Counted from the stretch's first letter, positions 16,147-25,284 are shown. The stretch is 64,000 nucleotides of DNA from CALKZN01 sp050633785 (GCA_050633785.1 JBOEHE010000024.1:62001-126000), one strand, 5' to 3'. Numbers and translations: made by a program. The notes: generated by a model from the sequence alone, not told the origin.

Positions 16147-17229
16147 ATGAGTCGAATATTTAACTTTAGTGCGGGGCCGGCAGTTTTGCCAGAGCCTGTG
16201 TTACAACAAGTGCAGAGTGAGTTCCTCGAATGGGGCGGCCAAGGTGCATCGGTGATGGAATTGTCGCATCGCGGTAAACCTTTTATGGCTGTGGCTGAAC
16301 AGGCTGAACAGGATTTACGTGATTTGCTGGGTATCTCTGATAATTACAGTGTGTTGTTTCTCCAGGGCGGAGCTACTACACAGTTTTCTGCTGTGCCATT
16401 GAACCTGTTGGGTGATGCTGTCAAGGCTGATTACGCAGTGACAGGGCATTGGGGTGAAAAGGCTGTTAAGGATGCGAAGCGTTTTTGCGATGTTAATGAA
16501 GTGGTTAATACCAAATCATCTAACTTTACATCGGTCCCAGCCGCCAGTGAATGGAACCTGAGTGATGATGCTGCCTATGTGCATATCACTCCCAATGAGA
16601 CAATTGCTGGTGTTGAGTTTTCCTGGTTGCCAGAGACAGACAAGCCGATTGTTGCTGATATGTCTTCAACAATTTTGTCCAGACCGCTGGATGTTGAAAA
16701 ATACGGTGTTATCTATGCTGGTGCGCAGAAAAATATTGGCCCTGCTGGAATAACTATTGTTATTGTACGCAATGATTTGATGGGTCAGTGTTCTGCGCAG
16801 GCGCCTCGGTTGTTGGATTATAAAGTGATGGCTGAAAGCGATTCCATGAGCAATACTCCGCCAACACTGGCTTGGTATATTTCAGCGTTGGTATTTAAAT
16901 GGTTGAAAGAACAAGGTGGTCTGGCGGCGATGGCTGAGCGCAATGAGCGTAAAGCTCAAAAGCTGTATGATTATATTGATGACTCAGCAGGGTTCTATAC
17001 CAACCCAGTGAATGTTGATGCTCGTTCAATAATGAATGTGCCCTTTATTATCCAAAACAGTGAGTTGGATGCCAGCTTTTTGGCTGAGTCGCATGCGGCA
17101 GGTCTGCATGCCTTGAAAGGTCATCGGTCTGTTGGCGGAATGCGTGCCAGTATTTACAATGCGATGCCTGAAGAAGGTATTGATGCATTGATTGATTTCA
17201 TGCAGCGTTTTAAAAGCAGTCATAGTTGA
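16147..17229 (+). CDS. serC: Phosphoserine aminotransferase
   Basis: PLP-dependent class V aminotransferase converting 3-phosphohydroxypyruvate to phosphoserine, and serving pyridoxal 5-phosphate synthesis. 360 aa, normal length. FNFSAGPAVLPEPVL at the N-terminus, FLQGGATTQFSAVP (phosphate pocket), ADMSSTILSRP (PLP-binding Asp) and the lysine loop YAGAQKNIGPAG are present. The C-terminus RSVGGMRASIYNAMP is also standard. A Shine-Dalgarno-like GGAGAC precedes ATG 16147. The next gene is serA, so two steps of serine synthesis are adjacent. Confidence 0.97.
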   Translation: MSRIFNFSAGPAVLPEPVLQQVQSEFLEWGGQGASVMELSHRGKPFMAVAEQAEQDLRDLLGISDNYSVLFLQGGATTQFSAVPLNLLGDAVKADYAVTGHWGEKAVKDAKRFCDVNEVVNTKSSNFTSVPAASEWNLSDDAAYVHITPNETIAGVEFSWLPETDKPIVADMSSTILSRPLDVEKYGVIYAGAQKNIGPAGITIVIVRNDLMGQCSAQAPRLLDYKVMAESDSMSNTPPTLAWYISALVFKWLKEQGGLAAMAERNERKAQKLYDYIDDSAGFYTNPVNVDARSIMNVPFIIQNSELDASFLAESHAAGLHALKGHRSVGGMRASIYNAMPEEGIDALIDFMQRFKSSHS

Positions 17230-17247
17230 GCTTTAACAAGCTCTTAA

Positions 17248-17289
17248 TGAACTCTTAGTACTTTATCAATATAAGTAATTAAGAGTTCA
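17248..17289 (+). promoter_or_regulatory. Hairpin after serC
   Basis: Perfect 10-bp inverted repeat TGAACTCTTA / TAAGAGTTCA (17248-17257, 17280-17289), with a partial inner match TACTTTAT/ATAAGTA. No T-run follows, so it is not a canonical intrinsic terminator; it may stabilise the serC 3' end or be part of a serA leader. Confidence 0.4.
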
Positions 17290-17318
17290 GTCCTTGCCCA
17301 TTATAGAAGTCCCACAGA

Positions 17319-17338
17319 TGGTGGTTATAAAGCCACCA
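17319..17338 (+). promoter_or_regulatory. Hairpin abutting the serA ribosome binding site
   Basis: 8-bp stem TGGTGGTT / AGCCACCA (one G-U pair) with an ATAA tetraloop. Its 3' end overlaps the first base of the AAGG Shine-Dalgarno at 17338-17341, seven bases before the serA ATG. The placement suggests it could limit or time ribosome loading; this is inference. Confidence 0.4.
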
Positions 17339-17347
17339 AGGTAATAT

Positions 17348-18511
17348 ATGTTTAAAATTCTAACATTAAATAATATCTCTCAAGTCGGTCTAGACCGATT
17401 GCCTGCCAAAAATTACAACATCAGTGATAATGAAGCTGCGCCAGATGGCATTATTCTTCGATCATTCAAGATGCACGATATGGAAATACCAACGTCTTTA
17501 CGCGCGGTGGCTCGTGCTGGAGCAGGCGTAAATAATATTCCAACAGACAAGCTCGCAGCGATGGGAATACCGGTGTTTAATGCTCCAGGTGCTAATGCCA
17601 ATGCGGTTAAAGAGTTGGTGATCAGTGGTTTGTTGTTGTCATCGCGGAATTTGTTTGATGCTATTGATTACACAAAAAACCTGCAAGGTGATGACGCTGA
17701 GTTGTCAAAATTGGTTGAAGCAGGCAAGAAAAAATTCGCTGGCAGTGAACTCCCTGGAAAAACTATTGGAGTCGTTGGTTTGGGTGCGATTGGTCGAATG
17801 GTGGCAGATGCCTGCCTTGATCTGGGTATGAATGTCATTGGTTTTGACCCTGCATTAACCGTAGAGGGAGCATGGCAGTTGTCATCTGACGTTGTACGTA
17901 TTGATTCGGTTGACAAAATGTTGCCCAAAGTGGATTTTCTGACAGTGCATGTTCCGTTGCTTGATGCTACCAGAGATATGATTAATGCGGATAATGTTAT
18001 GACCTTAAAGCCTGGTGCTACGATTTTGAATCTGGCGCGTGGCGGAATCATAAATGATGATGCGGTCTGTAACGCTCTGGATAAAGGTCATTTGCACAGA
18101 TATGTTACTGATTTTCCGAATAATCGTACTAAGCAGTCTGATAAAGTAATTGGTTTGCCGCATTTGGGAGCGTCAACAGCAGAAGCTGAGGATAATTGTG
18201 CGATTATGGTCGCCAATCAATTGATGGATTTTCTCGAGAATGGCAATATTGTGAATTCAGTGAATTTCCCTAATGCTGTTTTAGCACGTGGTACTGAGTA
18301 TCGCTTGGTTGTGGCTAACGCCAATGTACCGAATATGGTTGGCCAGATTTCTACCACTATGGCTGAAGCAGGTTTGAACATTCAGGAGATGATCAACCAG
18401 TCCAGAGGGGATATCGCTTACACCATTGTGGATGTTGATAGCGAAATTCCAGCAGGTGTTGTGCAGACTATCCTGTCGATTGAAGGTGTTATGATGGCGC
18501 GTGTAGTTTAG
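17348..18511 (+). CDS. serA: D-3-phosphoglycerate dehydrogenase
   Basis: NAD-dependent 2-hydroxyacid dehydrogenase, first step of serine synthesis. 387 aa: substrate domain, Rossmann domain with VVGLGAIGRMVADACLDLG (about residue 140), catalytic Arg in NLARGGIINDDAV, Glu/His region ending GLPHLGASTAEAEDN, and a C-terminal ACT domain (about 315-387, LVVANANVPNMVGQIS) for likely serine feedback. It is the compact ACT-containing type, shorter than the 410-residue E. coli SerA. It follows serC by 118 bp containing two hairpins. AAGG precedes the ATG. Confidence 0.92.
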   Translation: MFKILTLNNISQVGLDRLPAKNYNISDNEAAPDGIILRSFKMHDMEIPTSLRAVARAGAGVNNIPTDKLAAMGIPVFNAPGANANAVKELVISGLLLSSRNLFDAIDYTKNLQGDDAELSKLVEAGKKKFAGSELPGKTIGVVGLGAIGRMVADACLDLGMNVIGFDPALTVEGAWQLSSDVVRIDSVDKMLPKVDFLTVHVPLLDATRDMINADNVMTLKPGATILNLARGGIINDDAVCNALDKGHLHRYVTDFPNNRTKQSDKVIGLPHLGASTAEAEDNCAIMVANQLMDFLENGNIVNSVNFPNAVLARGTEYRLVVANANVPNMVGQISTTMAEAGLNIQEMINQSRGDIAYTIVDVDSEIPAGVVQTILSIEGVMMARVV

Positions 18512-18547
18512 TTCTTTAACGGGCTGCTTTAGACTTGTATGGTTTTG

Positions 18548-18572
18548 GCCTTGCCTGCTTTGCGGGCGAGGC
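18548..18572 (+). promoter_or_regulatory. GC-rich hairpin between serA and pheA
   Basis: 11-bp stem GCCTTGCCTGC / GCGGGCGAGGC (two G-U pairs) with a TTT loop, 30 bp before the pheA ATG. No uridine run follows, so it is more likely an RNA-stability or read-through-limiting element than a full terminator. No leader peptide rich in Phe codons was seen. Confidence 0.4.
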
Positions 18573-18602
18573 TTAGAATCAGAGTAATTAACCGAGAAAG
18601 CG

Positions 18603-19736
18603 ATGACCACAAAAACGAATAATGATCAGGCGACTGCTCCAGTAGAGGTGCTTAAGAACGAGACTACATTGCAGGAGTTGCGCGAAAAAATAGATGACCT
18701 TGATCAGCAGATCCAGGCGTTGATCAGTCATCGGGTTGCTGTGGCTGGCGAAATTGCTAATGTGAAATTGAAGGCCAGTTCTGAAACAACCTTTTATCGC
18801 CCTGAACGCGAAGCTCAGGTTCTGCGTAGAGTGCGCGAACGTAATGATGGGCCTTTGTCTGATGATGAAATGGTGCGTTTGATGCGTGAGATAATGTCGG
18901 TGTCTCTGGCAGCAGAAATGCCAATTACTGTTGCCTATCTTGGGCCAGCTGGAACGTATACTCAAGGTGCAGTTGCCAAGCATTTTGGTCAAGCTGCCCG
19001 GACGATGGATGTCAAGACAGTAGCTGATGTGTTTCGTGTTGTTGAAGAGTCGCGAGCGCATTTTGGCGTGGTGCCTGTAGAAAATTCAACGGAAGGCATG
19101 ATCAGCGCAACTCTGGATTGTTTTTTGAATTCAGAGTTGAAAGTGTGTGGTGAGGTGAGTTTGCCTATTCATCATCAATTGCTCAGCAATGGTGATGGTT
19201 TGTCCAAAATTAAGACCGTAGTTGCGCACCCCCAGGCTTTGGCTCAATGCCGTGGTTGGTTAAACCGTTATTTGCCTGATGTAGAAACAAAAACCGCTCT
19301 TAGTAATGCTGAAGCGGCGATTATGGCAAAAAAAGATAATACTCTGGCAGCGATAGCCGGTGAAATGGCGGCCAAGCTATATGATATGAAAATCGTTGCT
19401 TCAGGTATTGAAGACGAAAAAAATAATACGACTCGATTTCTTGTTATTGGTAAGAAAACCTATGCTGCCAGTGGTGATGATAAAACCAGTATTGTTATTT
19501 CGGCACCCAATGAAGTGGGGTCTTTGTATAGTTTGATTAAGCCATTTTCGGAAAATCAGGTGGATATGAGCCGTATCGAATCTCGCCCATCACGACGTAA
19601 TAATTGGGATTATGTGTTCTTTATTGATGTTATCGGGCATGCGGAAGATGCTAAAGTTCGGCAGGCACTGGAGGCAGTTCAAGAAAAGGCGTTGTTGTTC
19701 AAGTTGCTGGGCTCGTACCCACGGGCAGCACGTTGA
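18603..19736 (+). CDS. pheA: Bifunctional chorismate mutase/prephenate dehydratase
   Basis: P-protein of phenylalanine synthesis, 377 aa. An AroQ-type chorismate mutase domain spans residues about 18-105 (LQELREKIDDLDQQIQALI, RVAVAGEIANVK, FYRPEREAQVL). The prephenate dehydratase domain (about 110-280) starts VAYLGPAGTYTQGA and carries VPVENSTEGMI and NTTRFLVIG. The C-terminal ACT domain (about 295-370) contains GSLYSLIKPF and ESRPSR, the phenylalanine-binding signature for feedback inhibition. It lies in the order serA-pheA-tyrA-aroA; the hisC gene often found after pheA in pseudomonads is absent. Confidence 0.97.
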   Translation: MTTKTNNDQATAPVEVLKNETTLQELREKIDDLDQQIQALISHRVAVAGEIANVKLKASSETTFYRPEREAQVLRRVRERNDGPLSDDEMVRLMREIMSVSLAAEMPITVAYLGPAGTYTQGAVAKHFGQAARTMDVKTVADVFRVVEESRAHFGVVPVENSTEGMISATLDCFLNSELKVCGEVSLPIHHQLLSNGDGLSKIKTVVAHPQALAQCRGWLNRYLPDVETKTALSNAEAAIMAKKDNTLAAIAGEMAAKLYDMKIVASGIEDEKNNTTRFLVIGKKTYAASGDDKTSIVISAPNEVGSLYSLIKPFSENQVDMSRIESRPSRRNNWDYVFFIDVIGHAEDAKVRQALEAVQEKALLFKLLGSYPRAAR

Positions 19737-19766
19737 GTTCATTATTAGTCATTAATTTAGATAACA

Positions 19767-20633
19767 ATGTTTAATAAGGTTGCAATTATAGGCGTCGGAT
19801 TGCTGGGTGGTTCATTCGCCAAAGCATTGCGTGACCATGGCTTGGTTGAGCAGATAGTAGGTGTTTGTCGTCGGCCTGAAAAAGCACAGTTGGCCATTGA
19901 GCAAGGTGTCATTGATGATGCAGTTAAGACTGCGTTTGAAGCTGTTGAAGGTGCTGATCTGGTATTGTTGGCTACACCTTTGCTGTCAATGCGGGGAATT
20001 TTGTCAGAAATACAATCAGCCGTTAAGCCTGATTGTATGGTTATGGATGTCGGTAGTGTTAAACAGCCGCTGGTTGATCTGGTGCAAGAACAGTTTTCAG
20101 GGATGCTGAGGCAGTTTGTATTTGCCCACCCTATTGCGGGAGGTGAACAGTCGGGTGTTGAAGCTTCCAGAGTTGACCTGTTTTTCAATAAGCACTTGAT
20201 TTTGACCGACGTGGAGCATGCTGATGGTGCCATGATTTCACGAGCTACCGAACTTTGGCGGAAGTTGGGCAGTAAAGTGGAGGTTATGAAAGCTTCTGAA
20301 CATGATCATCTGTTTGCTTTTACCAGTCATTTGCCACACGTTATAGCCTATAGTCTGGTGAAAAATTTACATGAACAACCCAATAATAAGCAACTGTTTG
20401 CTTTGGCCTCGGCGGGTTTTTACGACTTTACTCGCATAGCATCGAGTGATCCGACCATGTGGCGGGATATTTGTTTGACTAATCGAGATGAAATTCTGCA
20501 GAGTATTGAACAGTTTTCCTTGCAACTGCAAACCTTGAGTCAGGCTATTGATCAGGGTGACAAAGACGGGTTGCAAGCGTTTTTTGGTGACGCTAAAACA
20601 GCGCGTGATGAAGGCTTGATCGCCAAAAAATAA
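19767..20633 (+). CDS. tyrA: Prephenate/arogenate dehydrogenase
   Basis: NAD(P)-dependent oxidative decarboxylase of tyrosine synthesis, 288 aa. Rossmann motif VAIIGVGLLGGSFAKAL begins at residue 4; the catalytic region is seen in VFAHPIAGGEQSGVEA and SHLPHVIAYSLV. No chorismate mutase domain is fused (that lies in PheA), and it is a separate gene from aroA, unlike the fused arrangement in Pseudomonas. 30 bp after pheA, 90 bp before aroA, so probably one operon. Confidence 0.95.
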   Translation: MFNKVAIIGVGLLGGSFAKALRDHGLVEQIVGVCRRPEKAQLAIEQGVIDDAVKTAFEAVEGADLVLLATPLLSMRGILSEIQSAVKPDCMVMDVGSVKQPLVDLVQEQFSGMLRQFVFAHPIAGGEQSGVEASRVDLFFNKHLILTDVEHADGAMISRATELWRKLGSKVEVMKASEHDHLFAFTSHLPHVIAYSLVKNLHEQPNNKQLFALASAGFYDFTRIASSDPTMWRDICLTNRDEILQSIEQFSLQLQTLSQAIDQGDKDGLQAFFGDAKTARDEGLIAKK

Positions 20634-20723
20634 TAGATATTTTACTTTTAACGGATGGTGAGTTTATCGGCTTGAACGATACATTGTGTTCACTGTCACT
20701 ATTAACATTAATGAGTTTTCAGC

Positions 20724-22040
20724 ATGGCAATAATTAACCTGCAATCGAGTTCCAATCAACAACCATTGAATGGTGCTATTCGGGTGCCGGGTGATAAATC
20801 AATTTCACATAGATCGGTTATTTTTTCATCCATTGCTGAAGGTACATCTCATGTGAGTGGTTTGTTGGAAGGTGAGGATGTATTGGCGACATTGGCTGCA
20901 TTTCGAGCCATGGGGGTTCAGGCCGAAGGCCCCAATGAAGGGCGTTTGACGATTCATGGTGTTGGGATGCGAGGTTTAAAAGCGCCTCAACAAGCCTTGG
21001 ATATGGGTAATTCAGGCACTGCAATGCGATTGTTGAGTGGTTTGCTGGCGGCACAATCATTTTCAAGTTCATTGGTGGGAGACGCCTCTTTGTCTAAAAG
21101 GCCAATGCGCCGGGTGACTGAGCCATTAAGTTCTATGGGTGCGCGTTGTCATACAGGTGAACAAGGACAGCCTCCAATTGATATTGACCCTGCTGAAAAG
21201 CTGCAAGGTGTGCATTACGATATGCCGATTGCCAGCGCGCAGGTAAAATCAGCATTGCTGCTGGCTGGCTTGTATGCTGATGGTGAAACCACAGTGGTTG
21301 AACCAGCTCCAACACGAGATCATACCGAGAGGATGTTGAGAGCTTATGGTTATGAGTGTAAAACGGAAGGTAATCGAATTTCTCTGACCGGTGGTGGTGC
21401 TTTAACAGCAACAGAGATTGATGTACCTGCTGATATTTCATCGGCTGCATTTTTTATGGTGGCGGCATCAATTGTGCCGGGCTCAGATTTGACTCTGAAG
21501 CATGTCTGTATTAACCCTACGCGTACTGGCATTATTGATATGTTGCGAGCTTTAGGGGCTGATATCGAATTGCAGGACCAGCGTGTCGTAGGCGGTGAAA
21601 CTGTGGCTGATATTCGGGTGCGTTATGCGCCGTTAACTGGCTGTGAAGTTAAACCTGAATGGGTTCCTCTGGCTATTGACGAGTTTCCGGTTTTCTTTAT
21701 TGCTGCAGCTTGTGCTCAGGGTGATACCGTTGTTACCGAGGCAGAAGAACTGCGGCATAAAGAATGCGATCGAATTCATGTTATGGCACAGGGCTTGAAA
21801 ATCCTGGGTGTCTCGGTTGAAGAGTTTCCTGATGGGCTTCGCATTACTGGTGGAGAAATTGGCGGTGGTGTTGTTCAATGCCATCATGATCACCGGATTG
21901 CTATGTCGTTTGCAGTTGCTGGTTTGCGTGCACAAGGCGAGGTAGTCGTTGAGAATGCAGCGACGTTTGCCACGTCATTCCCTAACTTCTGTGAGCTTGG
22001 CAATCGTGTCGGTATGTCGCTGCGGACGGTGGAGTCTTAA
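20724..22040 (+). CDS. aroA: 3-phosphoshikimate 1-carboxyvinyltransferase (EPSP synthase)
   Basis: Sixth step of the shikimate pathway, 438 aa. GDKSISHRSVIFSSIAEG (PEP/S3P binding), LDMGNSGTAMRLLSGLL, GDASLSKRPMRR and the late RHKECDRI and HHDHRIAMSFAV motifs are present. The LDMGNSGTAMR version with KRPM is the class II-like form also found in Pseudomonas and Bacillus; this suggests but does not prove low glyphosate sensitivity. The stop codon overlaps the cmk ATG by one base, indicating coupled translation. Confidence 0.97.
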   Translation: MAIINLQSSSNQQPLNGAIRVPGDKSISHRSVIFSSIAEGTSHVSGLLEGEDVLATLAAFRAMGVQAEGPNEGRLTIHGVGMRGLKAPQQALDMGNSGTAMRLLSGLLAAQSFSSSLVGDASLSKRPMRRVTEPLSSMGARCHTGEQGQPPIDIDPAEKLQGVHYDMPIASAQVKSALLLAGLYADGETTVVEPAPTRDHTERMLRAYGYECKTEGNRISLTGGGALTATEIDVPADISSAAFFMVAASIVPGSDLTLKHVCINPTRTGIIDMLRALGADIELQDQRVVGGETVADIRVRYAPLTGCEVKPEWVPLAIDEFPVFFIAAACAQGDTVVTEAEELRHKECDRIHVMAQGLKILGVSVEEFPDGLRITGGEIGGGVVQCHHDHRIAMSFAVAGLRAQGEVVVENAATFATSFPNFCELGNRVGMSLRTVES

Positions 22041-22723
22041 TGATTAACAGCGCTATTGATGTGCCAGTGCTAGCGCTTGATGGCCCCAGTGGCTCAGGCA
22101 AAGGCACAATTGGTCAATATTGCGCTCATGAGCTGGGTTGGAGTTATCTTGATAGTGGGGCGATATACCGCGCTCTGGCTTGGCTTTCTCTACAGGAAAA
22201 TGTGAGAACTGACATCGAACAAGAGCTGGTTGATCTGGCTGATAGACTTCAGTTGATTTGTCATGTTCGCATAGGCGATGTAGCCCAAATCGAAGTGAAT
22301 GGACAGTTTGTGACTGAAGAGTTGCGCACAGAAGAGATCGCCAGCGTGGCTTCAAAGATAGCGCCTTACGCGAAGGTAAGGGCGGCATTGCTGCAATTGC
22401 AACGTGAATTTCGGCAGTCGCCTGGCTTGGTTGCAGATGGCAGGGACATGGGGACAACCGTTTTCCCGGACGCTTCTTATAAGGTGTTTTTAACTGCAAG
22501 TGCTGAGGTTAGGGCGCAAAGACGCTTCGATCAGTTGCAACAAAAGGGCTTTAATGTTAGCATCGCGCGCCTATTAGAGTCGATTCAAGAACGGGATGCC
22601 CGTGATTCTGGTCGATCTGCTTCGCCGCTGTTGCCAGCGGATGATGCGATCATTATCGATACGTCTGCATTGAGTATCGAACAAGTCAACGCTCAAATCT
22701 TGGGTCTAATTAAAAACTGCTGA
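22040..22723 (+). CDS. cmk: Cytidylate kinase
   Basis: Phosphorylates CMP and dCMP using ATP. 227 aa, the E. coli length. P-loop GPSGSGKGT is near residue 15; LDSGAIYRAL and DGRDMGTTVFPDA are the nucleotide-monophosphate binding motifs, and the lid region contains QERDARDSGR. It overlaps aroA by one base and is followed by the 22-bp tandem repeat array and rpsA, the widely conserved cmk-rpsA order. Confidence 0.96.
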   Translation: MINSAIDVPVLALDGPSGSGKGTIGQYCAHELGWSYLDSGAIYRALAWLSLQENVRTDIEQELVDLADRLQLICHVRIGDVAQIEVNGQFVTEELRTEEIASVASKIAPYAKVRAALLQLQREFRQSPGLVADGRDMGTTVFPDASYKVFLTASAEVRAQRRFDQLQQKGFNVSIARLLESIQERDARDSGRSASPLLPADDAIIIDTSALSIEQVNAQILGLIKNC

Positions 22724-22776
22724 ACGTTTCGGGCGAACGAAAATTAGCAATAACCCGGCGTAACTTCGTTTTTTAC

Positions 22777-22974
22777 AACACCGCTCAGGGCTGTTTATAA
22801 CATCGCTCAGGGCTGTTTATAACATCGCTCAAGGCTGTTTATAACATCGCTCAAGGCTGTTTATAACACCGCTCAGGGCTGTTTATAACACCGCTCAAGG
22901 CTGTTTATAACACCGCTCAAGGCTGTTTATAACATCGCTCAGGGCTGTTTATAACATTGCTCAGGGCTGTCTGC
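22777..22974. repeat. Nine tandem copies of a 22-bp unit between cmk and rpsA
   Basis: Nine head-to-tail 22-bp units fill 198 bp. The unit reads AACAYCGCTCARGGCTGTTT plus AT, where Y is C or T and R is A or G. Units begin at 22777, 22799, 22821, 22843, 22865, 22887, 22909, 22931 and 22953; only the Y and R sites vary in the first eight and the last unit decays at its end. Each unit is a weak palindrome (AACA...TGTT). A degenerate GTTCAAGGTTGTTTG copy follows at about 22988. The array lies 137 bp upstream of the rpsA ATG. Confidence 0.95.
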
Positions 22975-23110
22975 TCTTTTTAGCAGCCGTTCAAGGTTGT
23001 TTGATTGTTCAGAGTTGGTTCTGATGAGGAGTGTTGTGAAAAAAATTGGGGCCTTTATTTAATAGGTCTCTGAAAATGAAGTTGATGCTATTTTATTTAG
23101 GAAAATTTAC

Positions 23111-24784
23111 ATGAGCGAAAATTTCGCGGAAATGTTCGAACAAAGTTTGAGCAACACTGTTATGACGGTTGGCGAAGTCATTAAAGCTGAAGTCATTGCA
23201 GTCGAAGGTGATTATGTTCTAGTCACTGCAGGCCTTAAATCTGAGGCAGAAATCCCATTATCACAATTTGAGCGAATCGACGGCGAATATAGTGTTCAGC
23301 CTGGCGATATGGCTGAAGTATCTATCGAAGCTATCGACGATGGTTTTGGTCGTACTAAATTGTCCCACGAAAAAGCGCGTCGCGTTCGTGTCTGGCAAGA
23401 TCTTGAAAAAGCCTTTGAAAATGACGAAATCGTTGTTGGTCAAATTACAGGTAAAGTACGTGGTGGTTTCACTGTGTCACTGCAAAATGTCCGTGCATTC
23501 CTGCCGGGTTCATTGGTAGACATGCGTCCGGTTAAAGATACCAGTTATCTTGAAAATCGTGACCTTGACTTCAAAGTGATCAAAATCGACAAAGTTCGTA
23601 ACAATGTTGTTGTATCGCGTCGTTCTATCGTTGAAAACGAAATGGGCGCTGAGCGTGAAGAGTTGTTGGCCAACCTTGAAGAAGGTCAAATCGTTAAGGG
23701 TTTCGTGAAAAACCTGACCGATTACGGTGCTTTCATCAATTTGGGTGGCCTTGACGGCTTGTTGCATATCACTGATATGGCTTGGAAGCGTATCAAGCAC
23801 CCATCTGAAATTCTGGAAGTCGGTCAAGAAGTTGAAGCTCGTGTCTTGAAGTTTGATGCTGAGAAACAACGTGTTTCACTGGGTATCAAGCAAATGGGTG
23901 AAGATCCTTGGGGTGACTTGTCACGCCGCTTCCCATCGCAATCACGTCACTTCGGTAAAGTCACTAATATCACTGATTATGGTGCTTTCGTTGAATTGGA
24001 AGATGGTGTTGAAGGTCTAGTCCACGTTTCTGAAATGGATTGGACTAATAAAAACCTGCATCCAAGCAAAGTTTGTCATGTAGGTGATGAAGTTGAAGTG
24101 ATGATCCTTGAGATTGACGCAGAACGTCGTCGTATTTCACTGGGTATGAAACAGTGTATTACTAATCCATGGGAAGGCTTTGCCGCAACCCATAAGAAAG
24201 GTGATAAGGTTGCTGGATCAATCAAATCAATCACTGATTTCGGTGTATTTATTGGCCTTGATGGTGGTATCGACGGTTTGATTCATATCAACGACTTGTC
24301 TTGGGACGTACCGGGTGAAGAAGCAATTCGCAACTTCAACAAAGGTGATGAACTGGAAGCGGTTGTATTGGCAGTTGATGCTGATCGTGAACGTATTTCT
24401 CTGGGTGTCAAGCAGGTGAGTGATGATCCATTCTCTGCATTCGTTTCTGAAAACAGCAAAGGTAGTATTGTTAGCGGTACTGTTAAAGAAGTGGATAATC
24501 GCGGTGCTGTTATCGAAGTATCTGACAACGTTGAAGGTTATTTGCGTGCTGCAGAAATTTCTCGTGATCACGTTGATGATGTTTCAGCGATCTTGAAAGT
24601 TGGTGAGGAAGTCCAGGCTAAAATCACCAGTGTTGACCGTAAGAGTCGTCGTCTTTCATTGTCTATCAAGGCATTGGAAGCACAACAAGAGAGCGAAGTG
24701 ATTCAAGAGTACTCACGTAAGACTGAGTCAGGAAGTTCTTCATTGTTAGCCGATAAATTGAAAGAAAAACTTCAAAAAGGCTAA
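23111..24784 (+). CDS. rpsA: 30S ribosomal protein S1
   Basis: Largest ribosomal protein, recruits mRNA to the 30S subunit. 557 aa, identical in length to E. coli S1. Six S1/OB domains can be traced, from the divergent first (about residues 20-85) to the last (about 450-520); repeats such as VKNLTDYGAFINLGGLDGLLHI, TNITDYGAFVELEDGVEGLVH and SITDFGVFIGLDGGIDGLIH are clear. The 5' leader after the repeat array is AT-rich and could carry S1 autoregulatory structure. TAGGAAA precedes the ATG. ihfB follows, as in most gammaproteobacteria. Confidence 0.98.
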   Translation: MSENFAEMFEQSLSNTVMTVGEVIKAEVIAVEGDYVLVTAGLKSEAEIPLSQFERIDGEYSVQPGDMAEVSIEAIDDGFGRTKLSHEKARRVRVWQDLEKAFENDEIVVGQITGKVRGGFTVSLQNVRAFLPGSLVDMRPVKDTSYLENRDLDFKVIKIDKVRNNVVVSRRSIVENEMGAEREELLANLEEGQIVKGFVKNLTDYGAFINLGGLDGLLHITDMAWKRIKHPSEILEVGQEVEARVLKFDAEKQRVSLGIKQMGEDPWGDLSRRFPSQSRHFGKVTNITDYGAFVELEDGVEGLVHVSEMDWTNKNLHPSKVCHVGDEVEVMILEIDAERRRISLGMKQCITNPWEGFAATHKKGDKVAGSIKSITDFGVFIGLDGGIDGLIHINDLSWDVPGEEAIRNFNKGDELEAVVLAVDADRERISLGVKQVSDDPFSAFVSENSKGSIVSGTVKEVDNRGAVIEVSDNVEGYLRAAEISRDHVDDVSAILKVGEEVQAKITSVDRKSRRLSLSIKALEAQQESEVIQEYSRKTESGSSSLLADKLKEKLQKG

Positions 24785-24811
24785 ATAATCTAAAAAAATA
24801 CCCTGATGTAG

Positions 24812-24842
24812 CGCACAATGGTTGATTAACGGCTATTGTGCG
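24812..24842 (+). other. Hairpin between rpsA and ihfB
   Basis: 8-bp inverted repeat CGCACAAT / ATTGTGCG (24812-24819, 24835-24842) with a 15-nt loop. There is no T-run, so it is not a typical terminator; it may be a 3'-end stabilising structure for rpsA or a partial barrier before ihfB. Confidence 0.35.
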
Positions 24843-24877
24843 TCTACATTATGGATAACTAATAAATAATTATAATA

Positions 24878-25183
24878 ATGACAGTAGCTACTTACACCAA
24901 ATCCGAGATCATTGATCTATTGTTTGAAAAACAACCCTACCTGGCGCATCGTGATGCAGAGCTTGTAGTTAAATATATTATGGACGATATGATTGAAGCA
25001 TTAATTGCTGGCGAGCGAATTGAAATTCGTGGCTTTGGCAGCTTCAGTTTACATCATAGAGGATCGCGAATAGGCCATAACCCTAAAACGGGAGAAGCCG
25101 TTAAAGTGAACGATAAATTTGTGCCTCACTTTAAAGCCGGTAAAGACTTACGCGAAAAGGTTAATGCTACAGCGGGCAATTAA
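24878..25183 (+). CDS. ihfB: Integration host factor subunit beta
   Basis: Small DNA-bending protein of the HU/IHF family, 101 aa, that pairs with IhfA to organise promoters, recombination sites and the origin. The conserved beta-arm region IEIRGFGSFSLHHR...GHNPKTGEAV is complete with the Pro (in NPKTG) that intercalates DNA. N-terminal TKSEIIDLL and C-terminal PHFKAGKDLREKVN are typical of the beta subunit. It directly follows rpsA. A weak hairpin (AAGCT/AGCTT from 25182) with six T residues overlaps the stop codon and may terminate the transcript. Confidence 0.96.
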   Translation: MTVATYTKSEIIDLLFEKQPYLAHRDAELVVKYIMDDMIEALIAGERIEIRGFGSFSLHHRGSRIGHNPKTGEAVKVNDKFVPHFKAGKDLREKVNATAGN

Positions 25184-25284
25184 GCTCTTCCTCTAGCTTT
25201 TTTGTTTTAAACTGTTTTATTGCTCTAAGGTTGGATTCCCCCGACCTCGGTTTTATTGGACTCTGTATTGCTTAGAGTCTGCGT

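Noticed and set aside
22777..22974. The 22-bp repeat array as a CRISPR array
   Set aside because: Units are contiguous with no unique spacers, and no cas genes are in the window.
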